Positions 15,928-21,752 of a stretch of DNA of 36,445 nucleotides are shown here, one piece after another. Each line of letters begins with the position of its first letter. Position 1 is the first letter of the stretch. The stretch spans positions 1-36,445 of the forward strand of contig NZ_NSJF01000010.1 of NCBI RefSeq assembly GCF_002285285.1, given 5' to 3'. The translations under genes were made by a program, and so were the position numbers. The DNA is from Vandammella animalimorsus (GTDB lineage Bacteria > Pseudomonadota > Gammaproteobacteria > Burkholderiales > Burkholderiaceae_C). A model generated the notes under the pieces. The model saw only the letters and a list, made by a program, of their open reading frames with translations. It was not told the origin of the DNA and made no database searches.

Positions 15928-16515
15928 TCACCCAATGCCCAGCACGCGGCGGATTTCGGTCATCGCCTCGGCCGATACCCCGGGCTTGGCTTCCATGTTT
16001 TTGAGTGCGGCTTTTTGCTCTTCCAGCAGCTTCTTGCGCCCGGCCTCCTCGGCCTTGGCTTGAAACTGCTTGAGCGTCACGCTGGAGCGGGTGAGCGTGG
16101 CAATGTGCTTGGCCGCCTCGCTGAGCAGGCCGATGCGCTCGGCAGGCTCCAACTGCTGACCATCGGGCCCCGGCTCGTCTGCGGCCTGTAGGGCGAGGAT
16201 GGCCTCGAACAGCTCGGTTTGCACCAGGCTGGTCAGCGCTTCGCTGCGGGCATCTTCTTTGTCGGCGGCGTGCTTGCGGATCAGCATGGCCGCCTCGGTG
16301 CTCGCCTTGATCGCCGCCAGGCGGCGGTCGAGCTTGCTGCCATAGCGGTGCAATGCCGTGCGGCTGGGCAGCTCGCCCGCGCGGGCCTCGGCCGGGAAGC
16401 GCTCCTGCAAGTCGGCAATCATCTCGTCGAGCGTCTGCGCGCCCGTGGCCAGCATCGCCTCGATGTAGCTCTTGATCTCGGCGGGCAGGCGGCTGATGGA
16501 GCTCTTGCGTCCCAT
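15928..16515 (-). CDS. Mu gp27-like protein (DUF3486), probable small terminase
   Basis: A 195-residue protein starting MGRKSSISRLPAEIKSYIE, the usual beginning of DUF3486, with an N-terminal helix-turn-helix region (LDEMIADLQERF...SRTALHRYGSKLDRRL) and a long helical C-terminus. In Mu-like phages it precedes TerL and is thought to recognise phage DNA for packaging. GAGG lies 7 bases before the ATG, and TerL begins 8 bases after its stop. Confidence 0.88.
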   Translation of the reverse strand: MGRKSSISRLPAEIKSYIEAMLATGAQTLDEMIADLQERFPAEARAGELPSRTALHRYGSKLDRRLAAIKASTEAAMLIRKHAADKEDARSEALTSLVQTELFEAILALQAADEPGPDGQQLEPAERIGLLSEAAKHIATLTRSSVTLKQFQAKAEEAGRKKLLEEQKAALKNMEAKPGVSAEAMTEIRRVLGIG

Positions 16516-16524
16516 GGCCGCGCC

Positions 16525-16845
16525 TCACCAGTACTTGGCGGGCCGGGCAATGCCCGGCCCGCAATCGACCGTGTACTCGGCCACATCCACGCCGTGGCGC
16601 GTGAGCTTGGCCTGCCAAATGCCATCGGGTCGGCGCTCCAGCGCCACCAGATCGCGGTCGCTCAAGTACTCCAGCTCACGGCGCAAATCCAGCAGCGTGG
16701 CATCCGGGTATTGGGTCTGGGCCACGGTCAGCACCAGGGCATCGGTCGCGCCAATCGGGCGGGCATTGTTGAGGGTCAGCACAATCAGCCAGCGCAAACC
16801 TTCGCGGCGCGCGCGGGCCAGATCAAGCGGGGTGGCGGTGGTCAT
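16525..16845 (-). CDS. Mu gp26-like protein, winged-helix fold likely
   Basis: A 106-residue protein in the position of Mu gp26, before gp27. It has a helical N-terminus (ARREGLRWLIVLTLNNARPIGAT) and a wing-like part (DLRRELEYLSDRDLVALERRPDGIWQAKLTRHGVDVA), as in winged-helix proteins. The ribosome site AGGAG is 9 bases before ATG 16845. It overlaps the end of the DUF2730-like gene by 23 bases. Possibly a packaging or late regulatory protein; function not known. Confidence 0.78.
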   Translation of the reverse strand: MTTATPLDLARARREGLRWLIVLTLNNARPIGATDALVLTVAQTQYPDATLLDLRRELEYLSDRDLVALERRPDGIWQAKLTRHGVDVAEYTVDCGPGIARPAKYW

Positions 16846-17221
16846 GGCTTTTGGCTCCTATCAACATTTGGACATTGGTCAATTGCCCGGCAATGGCATC
16901 AAGCCGGGCCTGCGTCACGCTCTCGCTGCGGATGTGGTCGGTGCGCTGCAAATACGTCATGGGCAGCTCCGCCTTGAAGACCAGAAACTCCCGCTCCAGC
17001 TTTTGCACCCGCACGGACTCCTCTTTTTGCGAGATTTCGATGCCGTCCAGGCGCTTGTGCAGGCTGGCTTGCATGCCCTGGCCCGCGCGCTCCAGCGCGG
17101 CAAACTTGGCGTCCTGGTGCTTTTGGTGCTGGGCCAGCAGCAGCTTGCCCGCACCTGCCGCCGCACCAAAAATCGTGATCAGCAGCCCCACTAACCAAGT
17201 GAATTCAATCTCTAAAGTCAT
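16823..17221 (-). CDS. Membrane-anchored coiled-coil protein (DUF2730/Mu gp25-like)
   Basis: A 132-residue protein with one N-terminal transmembrane segment (residues about 8-30) followed by a coiled coil and a helix ending near LTNVQMLIGAKS. Mu gp25 (DUF2730) has this shape and the same place, between the TraR-like and gp26-like genes. Its ATG overlaps the zinc-finger gene's stop as ATGA (17218-17221). Role in lysis or head assembly unknown. An upstream-extended frame to 17317 is antisense-like and rejected. Confidence 0.75.
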   Translation of the reverse strand: MTLEIEFTWLVGLLITIFGAAAGAGKLLLAQHQKHQDAKFAALERAGQGMQASLHKRLDGIEISQKEESVRVQKLEREFLVFKAELPMTYLQRTDHIRSESVTQARLDAIAGQLTNVQMLIGAKSHDHRHPA

Positions 17222-17439
17222 CGCTTTTGCTCTCTTTCCAGGGCTGTCTGACAACCCACGCAGCGGCGCACACCCGGCAATGCCTGGCGGCGCGCGGCGG
17301 GGATGGGCTCGCCGCAATCCTCACAGTCCAGCACCTGCACCGCACTGCGCTGGCGCGCCGCGCGCACGGCCTGGTGGGCGGGCTGGTCGTGCAACCATTC
17401 CTGCCCGCGCTCCTGCGCGCGGTCCATCACATCGCCCAT
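17218..17439 (-). CDS. TraR/DksA-type C4 zinc finger protein
   Basis: A 73-residue protein with an N-terminal helix and four cysteines, C39, C42, C60 and C63, in the CEDCGEPIP...RRCVGC pattern of the TraR/DksA family. These proteins bind the secondary channel of RNA polymerase; small phage versions can alter host transcription. In Mu-like phages a TraR-like gene often sits just after lysis. Start ATG 17439 overlaps the o-spanin stop as TGATG, and the next gene overlaps by ATGA. Confidence 0.85.
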   Translation of the reverse strand: MGDVMDRAQERGQEWLHDQPAHQAVRAARQRSAVQVLDCEDCGEPIPAARRQALPGVRRCVGCQTALEREQKR

Positions 17440-17720
17440 CACTGCACCTGCTCCAGCCAATCAATCAAACGGCGGTGCCGCCAGGCGCACAGGCCGTACT
17501 GGTCATACATTTCCTTCAAGGCCAACAGCACGGCATCAGCCTCCGCTATCGGCACTTGCGCCGGGGGCGGGCAGCTTTGCATCAGGGCTGCCGGCGGCGC
17601 GGCCTGCGGCAGCATCAGCGGCGCGCTGGCGGGCGGTGACCAGGTGCTGCATGACGCCGTCGTCATAGCGGCAATCAGCGCGCTCGGCAGCGTCCAACTC
17701 CAGGGCTTGCTTGAGGGCAT
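17439..17720 (-). CDS. Outer-membrane spanin (LysC/Rz1-like), nested in the i-spanin gene
   Basis: A 93-residue protein read in a different frame within the end of the i-spanin gene, the usual Rz/Rz1 nesting. The N-terminus has a weak signal (SALIAAMTTASC), with C24 as a possible but non-canonical lipidation site; a second cysteine lies in MQSCPPP. A Pro-rich stretch follows, and the C-terminal LALKEMYDQYGLCAWRHRRLIDWLEQ is like the end of P2 LysC-type o-spanins. GGAG stands 8 bases before ATG 17720. It acts with the i-spanin to fuse inner and outer membranes at lysis. Confidence 0.75.
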   Translation of the reverse strand: MPSSKPWSWTLPSALIAAMTTASCSTWSPPASAPLMLPQAAPPAALMQSCPPPAQVPIAEADAVLLALKEMYDQYGLCAWRHRRLIDWLEQVQ

Positions 17721-17985
17721 GGGTGGTTCTCCGGTTGGTGGTTTCCATGGCGCTGGCCGTGGCCCGGATGGCCTGGCTGGCGGCCTGGCTGGCTTCGATC
17801 AACTTGCGGTGCTCGGCCACAGCGGCGCGGTATTGCTCCAGTTGCTGGGCCTGGGCGGCTACGGTGGCGCGGTCGGCGCTGGCCTGGGCGGCGGATTGGC
17901 CGCTGGCATAGCCCAGCGCGTACAAGGCGCACAGGCCGGCCAGCGCCAGCAGTGGGCCGATGAGGCGGGGCAGCATGGCGGTCAT
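17536..17985 (-). CDS. Inner-membrane spanin (Rz-like)
   Basis: A 149-residue protein with an N-terminal transmembrane helix (residues about 6-27) and a long periplasmic coiled coil, the form of Rz i-spanins; the C-terminal tail is Ala/Pro/Gly-rich. ATG 17985 overlaps the stop of the 24-residue upstream gene (ATGA). The o-spanin gene is nested inside its 3' part. It belongs to the lysis cassette holin-endolysin-small peptide-spanins. Confidence 0.85.
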   Translation of the reverse strand: MTAMLPRLIGPLLALAGLCALYALGYASGQSAAQASADRATVAAQAQQLEQYRAAVAEHRKLIEASQAASQAIRATASAMETTNRRTTHALKQALELDAAERADCRYDDGVMQHLVTARQRAADAAAGRAAGSPDAKLPAPGASADSGG

Positions 17986-18056
17986 AGGGCACCCCACAGG
18001 CAGCGCCAGAGCACGGCGCACAGCAATGCGATTTGCAGAGGCACGGGCATGGTCAT
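17982..18056 (-). CDS. 24-residue hydrophobic microprotein in the lysis cassette
   Basis: MTMPVPLQIALLCAVLWRCL and four more residues: essentially one short transmembrane helix. Its ATG overlaps the endolysin stop codon (ATGA) and its own stop overlaps the i-spanin start (ATGA), so it is fitted exactly between two coupled genes; that is the main evidence that it is real. GGTGGAG lies just upstream (2 bases before the first ATG, 8 before the second, at 18050). It could be a pinholin-like or antiholin-like peptide or merely a coupling link. No homologue is recognised. Confidence 0.55.
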   Translation of the reverse strand: MTMPVPLQIALLCAVLWRCLWGAL

Positions 18057-18772
18057 GGCTCCACCGTTTGGCCCCAGCTCGCATAGCGCGGCTGCAGGGC
18101 GATCAGGATGCGGGCGGGGTAGCCCAGGTTTTCCGGGCAGTGGCTGGCATGGCGGCGCGCCTGGCCGCAGGCGGCGTCCACCCGCTGGCGGCTGGGCTGC
18201 GCCAGGCCGGTGGCGGCGGCCTCGCGCTGCCAATGGCCCAGGCCGCCGTTGTAGGCTCGCAGGGCCACCCACCAACGGTCAAACGCGCTGTAGCGCGCCG
18301 GGGTGCGCTCGTACAGCCAGCGGTCGTAGCCCACCAGCGCGCGCAGCGCCCAGGTGGGGTTGTGCGGCTGGCAATCGGCCGGGGCTGTGCCCATCAGGCC
18401 GCACCACCAGCGGGCCGTGGCAGGCATGAACTGCGCCAGGCCGCGCGCGCCCACGTGGCTGATGGCATTGGGGCGCCAGGCGCTTTCCTGGTGCACCTGG
18501 GCCGCAAACACCGCGATGGGCGCATCCAGCCCCCATTGGCTGTGCGCGGCGCGGACGAGATCGCGCCGGTAGTGCTGGGCGGCGGGGATGGTCTGGGCTT
18601 GGGCGGAGGGGGAGAAAAATCCGCCCGCAAGCAAAATGGCCAGCTCAATCACCACAGCCACCGCCGTGGTCCAGAAGTTGTGTGGGCCGCTGCGGGCCTT
18701 GCCGTGCAGGTTGGCGGCGGCCAGCAGTGAGGCCAGGAACAAGGCCAGCATGGCCCATTGAGGCCATCCCAT
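18053..18772 (-). CDS. Lytic transglycosylase endolysin (SLT domain)
   Basis: A 239-residue cell-wall enzyme that cleaves between MurNAc and GlcNAc. The C-terminal half is an SLT domain: catalytic E96 in QVHQESAWRPNAIS, GARGLAQFMPATA (109-121) and AYNGG near residue 193. The N-terminus has two hydrophobic segments (about 6-20 and 34-52), the second followed by an AQAQ cleavage-like site, so export by a signal-anchor is possible. Start ATG 18772 overlaps the holin end region (TGATATG), with a G-rich site upstream. The next two genes are coupled by ATGA overlaps. Confidence 0.88.
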   Translation of the reverse strand: MGWPQWAMLALFLASLLAAANLHGKARSGPHNFWTTAVAVVIELAILLAGGFFSPSAQAQTIPAAQHYRRDLVRAAHSQWGLDAPIAVFAAQVHQESAWRPNAISHVGARGLAQFMPATARWWCGLMGTAPADCQPHNPTWALRALVGYDRWLYERTPARYSAFDRWWVALRAYNGGLGHWQREAAATGLAQPSRQRVDAACGQARRHASHCPENLGYPARILIALQPRYASWGQTVEP

Positions 18773-18773
18773 A

Positions 18774-19181
18774 TCAGGCCCCCAGCGCCACGGCCAGCAC
18801 GGTGGCGGCGACGATCAGCGCGCGGCGCAGCATGACGGCGGCCAGGAAGTACAGCCGGCTGTGATCGGACAGGTACAGCAGGCACTCTTCATCGCCCTGC
18901 TGGCAGTGCATCGGCTGCTGCGGCTGCGTCAAATCGCTCAGGGCATCCAGCTGGGGGCGCGCATAGGGGAAGATGGCTCGGTCGATCCAGTACCCTGCTA
19001 CGGCGGCCAAGGCGATCAGGTTGAGCTTGTAGAGCGTGACGGGCAACTGCCCTGGCGCAATCAGAAGCACCAGGGCAGAGAGCACGGCGGCGATGGCCCA
19101 CCAGCTCGTTAGGCGCGGCAAGCGGCCAAAGGTGTAGGCATCGTTGGATGGGGTGGTTTCGGGCGTACGGGTATCGGGCAT
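18774..19181 (-). CDS. Putative holin
   Basis: A 135-residue membrane protein with three hydrophobic segments (about residues 26-43, 52-73 and 112-135) and a polar middle, just before the endolysin gene: the size, topology and place of a phage holin of the putative phage_holin_8 type. GGAG is 8 bases before ATG 19181; a TTG further upstream is rejected. The gene opens the late region about 20 bases after a strong terminator that closes the lysogeny unit, so it needs a promoter inside or just before that terminator. Confidence 0.78.
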   Translation of the reverse strand: MPDTRTPETTPSNDAYTFGRLPRLTSWWAIAAVLSALVLLIAPGQLPVTLYKLNLIALAAVAGYWIDRAIFPYARPQLDALSDLTQPQQPMHCQQGDEECLLYLSDHSRLYFLAAVMLRRALIVAATVLAVALGA

Positions 19182-19200
19182 TGCAGGCACTCCAAAAAGC

Positions 19201-19231
19201 AAAAAAAAACGGGCATCCGTTGGGATGCCCG
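19201..19231 (-). terminator. Strong intrinsic terminator closing the lysogeny unit
   Basis: On the - strand: CGGGCATCC, loop CAAC, GGATGCCCG (19210-19231, 9-bp stem), then nine T's (19201-19209). It ends transcription of repressor, TIR and 2TM genes before the lysis genes. Confidence 0.9.
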
Positions 19232-19260
19232 TGATGGTGCTTTTTGGGGTAGCCGTTGTC

Positions 19261-19278
19261 TTTTGACAGGTGTCAGAA
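19261..19278. promoter_or_regulatory. Dyad TTTTGACAGGTGTCAGAA, candidate late-activator site (copy 2)
   Basis: Nearly perfect 8-2-8 dyad (one mismatch), identical over 18 bases (GTCTTTTGACAGGTGTCA) to the copy at 10467. It lies 20 bases past the 2TM stop, and 30 bases before the terminator stem. If it acts about 43 bases upstream of a start site, as Mor sites do in Mu, transcription would begin inside the terminator hairpin and so escape it. This is inference. Confidence 0.5.
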
Positions 19279-19298
19279 GATGGGTTGCAGCGGCTGAA

Positions 19299-19814
19299 TC
19301 AGAAAAAATTTGATCGGATGCGCAGCCACCAACTCGGCGCGGGGGCGTGATCTGGGTGCCCATCCACCACGGCCTGCTCGTATTCGCACACGCGCACCAG
19401 CCCCATCAGGTTGGGGGGCTCCTTGCGGTTGATCTCGGCCATTTCGAGCTGCCAGCGTCGCACCATTGCTTCATTCAATTGGCCCAGCGGCGCGCCATCA
19501 ATGCGGCCAGCCAGCGCGCAGGCGCTTTCGGCAAGCTCCTTGTGCAATTGCCGCCGCTGGCTGTAGCCAAACACTAGGGCCAGCAGGCTCAAGCCCGAGA
19601 TCACCGCTGCGGCAATGGGCAAATGCTGCTGCACCGTCTCGCCCAGCAAGGACAGGCCCATCATGGCTGATGCGGCCTGGGTGAGCTTCTCTGCGCGGTC
19701 AAAAAATGCCTCGCGCTTTCGGTGATAGCGATGCGTGATGTTGGCCAGGTTCAGCACATCCCAGCGCTGCTGCCACAGGGCATCCCATTGGGGGTCGACA
19801 GCTTCATTTGTCAT
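19299..19814 (-). CDS. Two-TM membrane protein, SLATT-like architecture
   Basis: A 171-residue protein: a charged helical N-terminus (residues 1-45), two adjacent transmembrane helices (about 46-60 and 66-84), then a long polar helical tail with a C-terminal Trp-Trp. This layout resembles the 2TM effectors of the SLATT group seen beside nucleotide-signal immunity genes; no diagnostic motif proves it. ATG 19814 was chosen; a GTG at 19856 would add 14 residues. Neither has a strong ribosome site. It lies 110 bases after the TIR gene on the same strand and before the unit's terminator, so it is probably expressed in the lysogen with repressor and TIR. Confidence 0.7.
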   Translation of the reverse strand: MTNEAVDPQWDALWQQRWDVLNLANITHRYHRKREAFFDRAEKLTQAASAMMGLSLLGETVQQHLPIAAAVISGLSLLALVFGYSQRRQLHKELAESACALAGRIDGAPLGQLNEAMVRRWQLEMAEINRKEPPNLMGLVRVCEYEQAVVDGHPDHAPAPSWWLRIRSNFF

Positions 19815-19924
19815 GGCGGCATTGTGCAGCAGGCGTGGGCTGCGCGCCAGCGCCACTACTTCTTGGGCCGCAGCGGTACGGGCGGCGCTGTCATCATGTC
19901 AGAAGCATGTCTGATGTGCAGCTC

Positions 19925-20731
19925 TTACCAACCAGAAAAAATATCTCGGCGGCGGCCTGAAGTTCTGATCATTGGCGGGGCATTAAAGCTGATCGTCTTC
20001 TCGCCTTCAACAGCAACGCTGTAGTCGAAATCTTCAGCCGCCTCCTTGAGGAGTTTTTTCGCTGCGCCCGATGGCAATTCCAATTGCTGATCCAGCTTAT
20101 CGAAAAAGACTGTATTGGTTAGCTGGTTGGGTGGCGCAGGCAAAGTGCGCACCCATCCTCTCAGGATGTTGCTGCAATCCTTATCAGAAAGGCCCCTCGG
20201 GCTTGCTTCTGGTTGCGGCCTTGAGTCTGCCTGTCTCGCTTCTGACGGTCTTGACCTGGCTACCGGGCCTATCTCTCGAATGGCATCTCGGATTCGCAGT
20301 GCAGCCGGGCCAATGCCTGCGCGCGCGTTCTTATCTTGACGATTTGCTTCATATTGCGCAGTAGTAAGGCCCAGTAAGTCACTAGGTAAGCGCACCACGT
20401 GATGTCCGTCGATTGGGGTAAGCATGAAGCATCGCTCTATTCCCCCAAGGGCGCCCGCGAACAATCCAAGCTCAAAAATCACATTGTCACGAACGGCGGA
20501 ATACACCTCCCCGCGCATGATGGAAACATCATCAGGGGAGAAAACGAAAGCGCCAAAGTCGCTGCTCTGTGCTTGCTTGAGCAATGATCTGCTGGATGTC
20601 TGTGATAGGCCAAATACGTCTTGCGACCAAATCGTACATTCGACGTCATGCAAAAGCTCCGCTTGGAGCGCGCGCGCTACGTCAAGACTTTCTTTTGACG
20701 AAGCGATGAACAGAGCGGGTCTGGAATTCAT
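19925..20731 (-). CDS. TIR-like domain protein (Pycsar/CAP12 TIR type), probable immunity effector
   Basis: A 268-residue protein. Residues 4-125 fit the TIR-like family found in Cap12/PycTIR effectors: FIASS (8-12), FSPDD (64-68), RDNVIFELGLFAG (81-93) with the likely catalytic E87, and LPSDLLGL (115-122). Such domains usually break down NAD+ to stop phage growth. Residues about 180-250 form a second small domain of unknown kind, perhaps sensor or partner-binding. No cyclase gene is adjacent. The gene is AT-richer (two 60-base stretches count 50% and 53% GC) than its neighbours, suggesting recent transfer. ATG 20731 follows the repressor stop by 10 bases; ATG 20764 overlaps it and has no ribosome site. 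Confidence 0.82.
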   Translation of the reverse strand: MNSRPALFIASSKESLDVARALQAELLHDVECTIWSQDVFGLSQTSSRSLLKQAQSSDFGAFVFSPDDVSIMRGEVYSAVRDNVIFELGLFAGALGGIERCFMLTPIDGHHVVRLPSDLLGLTTAQYEANRQDKNARAGIGPAALRIRDAIREIGPVARSRPSEARQADSRPQPEASPRGLSDKDCSNILRGWVRTLPAPPNQLTNTVFFDKLDQQLELPSGAAKKLLKEAAEDFDYSVAVEGEKTISFNAPPMIRTSGRRRDIFSGW

Positions 20732-20741
20732 TGCTTTTTTC

Positions 20742-21161
20742 TCAATGGGAACACTTTGCGGCATGCGAAGCCGCCAGGTCTTTGGTCATCTGCTCCAAGC
20801 GCCGCTCCGCATCCAGCAGGCGCTTTTTCGTTTGGGCAGCAAGTTCAATCTCTTGTTGGTCGGCGTCGGGCAACTGCCGCAACAAAGACAGCACTGCGCC
20901 CTCTCTAGGGCTTTCCGCCACAAGCTCACTTTCGGGCGTATGCCTGTGCATATGCCCCTCTCCGATCAGTAGCCAGTCGAGGCTCAAGCCCCGTTGGATG
21001 GCTAAATTTATGCATTCTTCGTAAGGAACTCTCCCGCGTGAGCGCCAACTTCCCAGCGTCTGCCGGTTGACTTCCATAGCGCTGGCCAAGGCAGAGTCGG
21101 AATCCACATTGAATAAGGCTTGCAGGCGCGCCAGAACATCTGCAACAGAAGACTTATGCAT
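20742..21161 (-). CDS. CI-like phage repressor
   Basis: A 139-residue repressor of the early operon. Residues 5-72 are a CI-type helix-turn-helix (SALASAMEVNRQTLGSWRSRGRVP...CINLAIQRGLSLDWLLIGEG). The C-terminal 60 residues are helical and probably oligomerise. There is no LexA/S24 protease domain, so RecA-driven self-cleavage is unlikely. ATG 21161 has AGAGG 12 bases upstream; an extension to 21287 would run through the operators and is rejected. It faces the early operon across paired operators and is followed at once by the TIR gene, which probably shares its transcript. Confidence 0.88.
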   Translation of the reverse strand: MHKSSVADVLARLQALFNVDSDSALASAMEVNRQTLGSWRSRGRVPYEECINLAIQRGLSLDWLLIGEGHMHRHTPESELVAESPREGAVLSLLRQLPDADQQEIELAAQTKKRLLDAERRLEQMTKDLAASHAAKCSH

Positions 21162-21177
21162 TTCGCAAAAAAACCTC

Positions 21178-21206
21178 TTGACTTTTACGCAGTTTGCGCG
21201 AACAAT
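21178..21206 (+). promoter_or_regulatory. Early (lytic) promoter
   Basis: TTGACT (21178-21183), 17-base spacer, AACAAT (21201-21206). The -10 box lies between two inverted repeats, so repressor binding would block it. It drives the operon that starts at the GTG at 21244. Confidence 0.7.
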
Positions 21207-21221
21207 TACGCGTATTGCGTA
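21186..21221. promoter_or_regulatory. Paired repressor operators O1 and O2
   Basis: TACGC-AGTTT-GCGCG (21186-21200) and TACGC-GTATT-GCGTA (21207-21221). The second is a perfect 5-5-5 inverted repeat, the first is imperfect. Their centres are 21 bp apart, two helical turns, fit for cooperative dimers. Likely targets of the CI-like repressor and perhaps of the Ner-like protein. Confidence 0.7.
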
Positions 21222-21222
21222 C

Positions 21223-21250
21223 ATCATAGCTAAAGGGGAACAAGTGGAAA
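21223..21250 (-). promoter_or_regulatory. Candidate repressor promoter
   Basis: On the - strand: TTTCCA (21250-21245), 16-base spacer, TATGAT (21228-21223). The start would fall within O2, allowing self-control of the repressor. The -35 box is weak (4/6). Confidence 0.45.
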
Positions 21251-21459
21251 AGGCAAAGATTCGGGCCAGGCTGGTCGAGCGCGGCACCAGCTATCGCCAA
21301 TGGGCCATTGCCCATAACTACCAGCCGCGCACCGTCACGCAGGCGGTCAGCCGCTGGGCCGGGCGGCATGAGCTGCCGCGCGGGCGCACGACCTACAACA
21401 TCCTGCGCGATCTCTCCGAGTACATCGGCGAGGAAGTGACCAAGGGAGTGCTGGCATGA
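21244..21459 (+). CDS. Ner-like early regulator
   Basis: A 71-residue DNA-binding protein, first gene of the early operon. The pattern KIRARLVERGTSYRQWAIAHN...RTVTQAVSRW resembles the Ner/Nlp helix-turn-helix proteins that act like Cro, shutting down the repressor and damping early transcription. It starts at GTG 21244 with AAGGGG 5 bases before it; the open frame runs further left to 21067 but that part crosses the operators and the repressor gene. The following gene overlaps it by ATGA. Confidence 0.75.
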   Translation: MEKAKIRARLVERGTSYRQWAIAHNYQPRTVTQAVSRWAGRHELPRGRTTYNILRDLSEYIGEEVTKGVLA

Positions 21460-21752
21460 AGCCCCGCTACAAGCTGCTCTTGGACGGCTCCCTGTCCGTC
21501 ATCACGCCCCGAACTCACGCCCAGGCGCGCCAGTGGCTCAGCGAGCAGGGCATCACGGTCACCCAATGGGCGCGCGACCACGGGTTCAGCACCAGCCTGG
21601 TTTTTGAGGTGCTCTACGGCCGCAAACGTTGCCTGCGCGGCAAGAGCCACAACATCGCCGTGCTGCTGGGCATGAAGCACGGGCAATTGACGGACAAACC
21701 GGCGCGCGTCAGCCCGGCGCAGCGCCAGCAAGAAGAAAGGGCTGCGGCATGA
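21456..21752 (+). CDS. BcepMu gp16-family DNA-binding protein
   Basis: A 98-residue protein with the family pattern WLSEQGITVTQWARDHGFS...VFEVLYGRKRCLRGKSHNIAVLLGMK, a helix-turn-helix. Members sit at the head of the early operon of BcepMu-like phages and are thought to act in regulation; the exact role is not settled. Its presence places the early module nearer BcepMu than Mu. ATGA overlaps on both sides couple it to its neighbours. Confidence 0.82.
   Translation: MKPRYKLLLDGSLSVITPRTHAQARQWLSEQGITVTQWARDHGFSTSLVFEVLYGRKRCLRGKSHNIAVLLGMKHGQLTDKPARVSPAQRQQEERAAA

Noticed and set aside
15920-16618. N-terminal extension of the terminase frame to 16618
   Set aside because: It overlaps the gp27-like gene in another frame; the ATG at 15919 has the ribosome site and family start.
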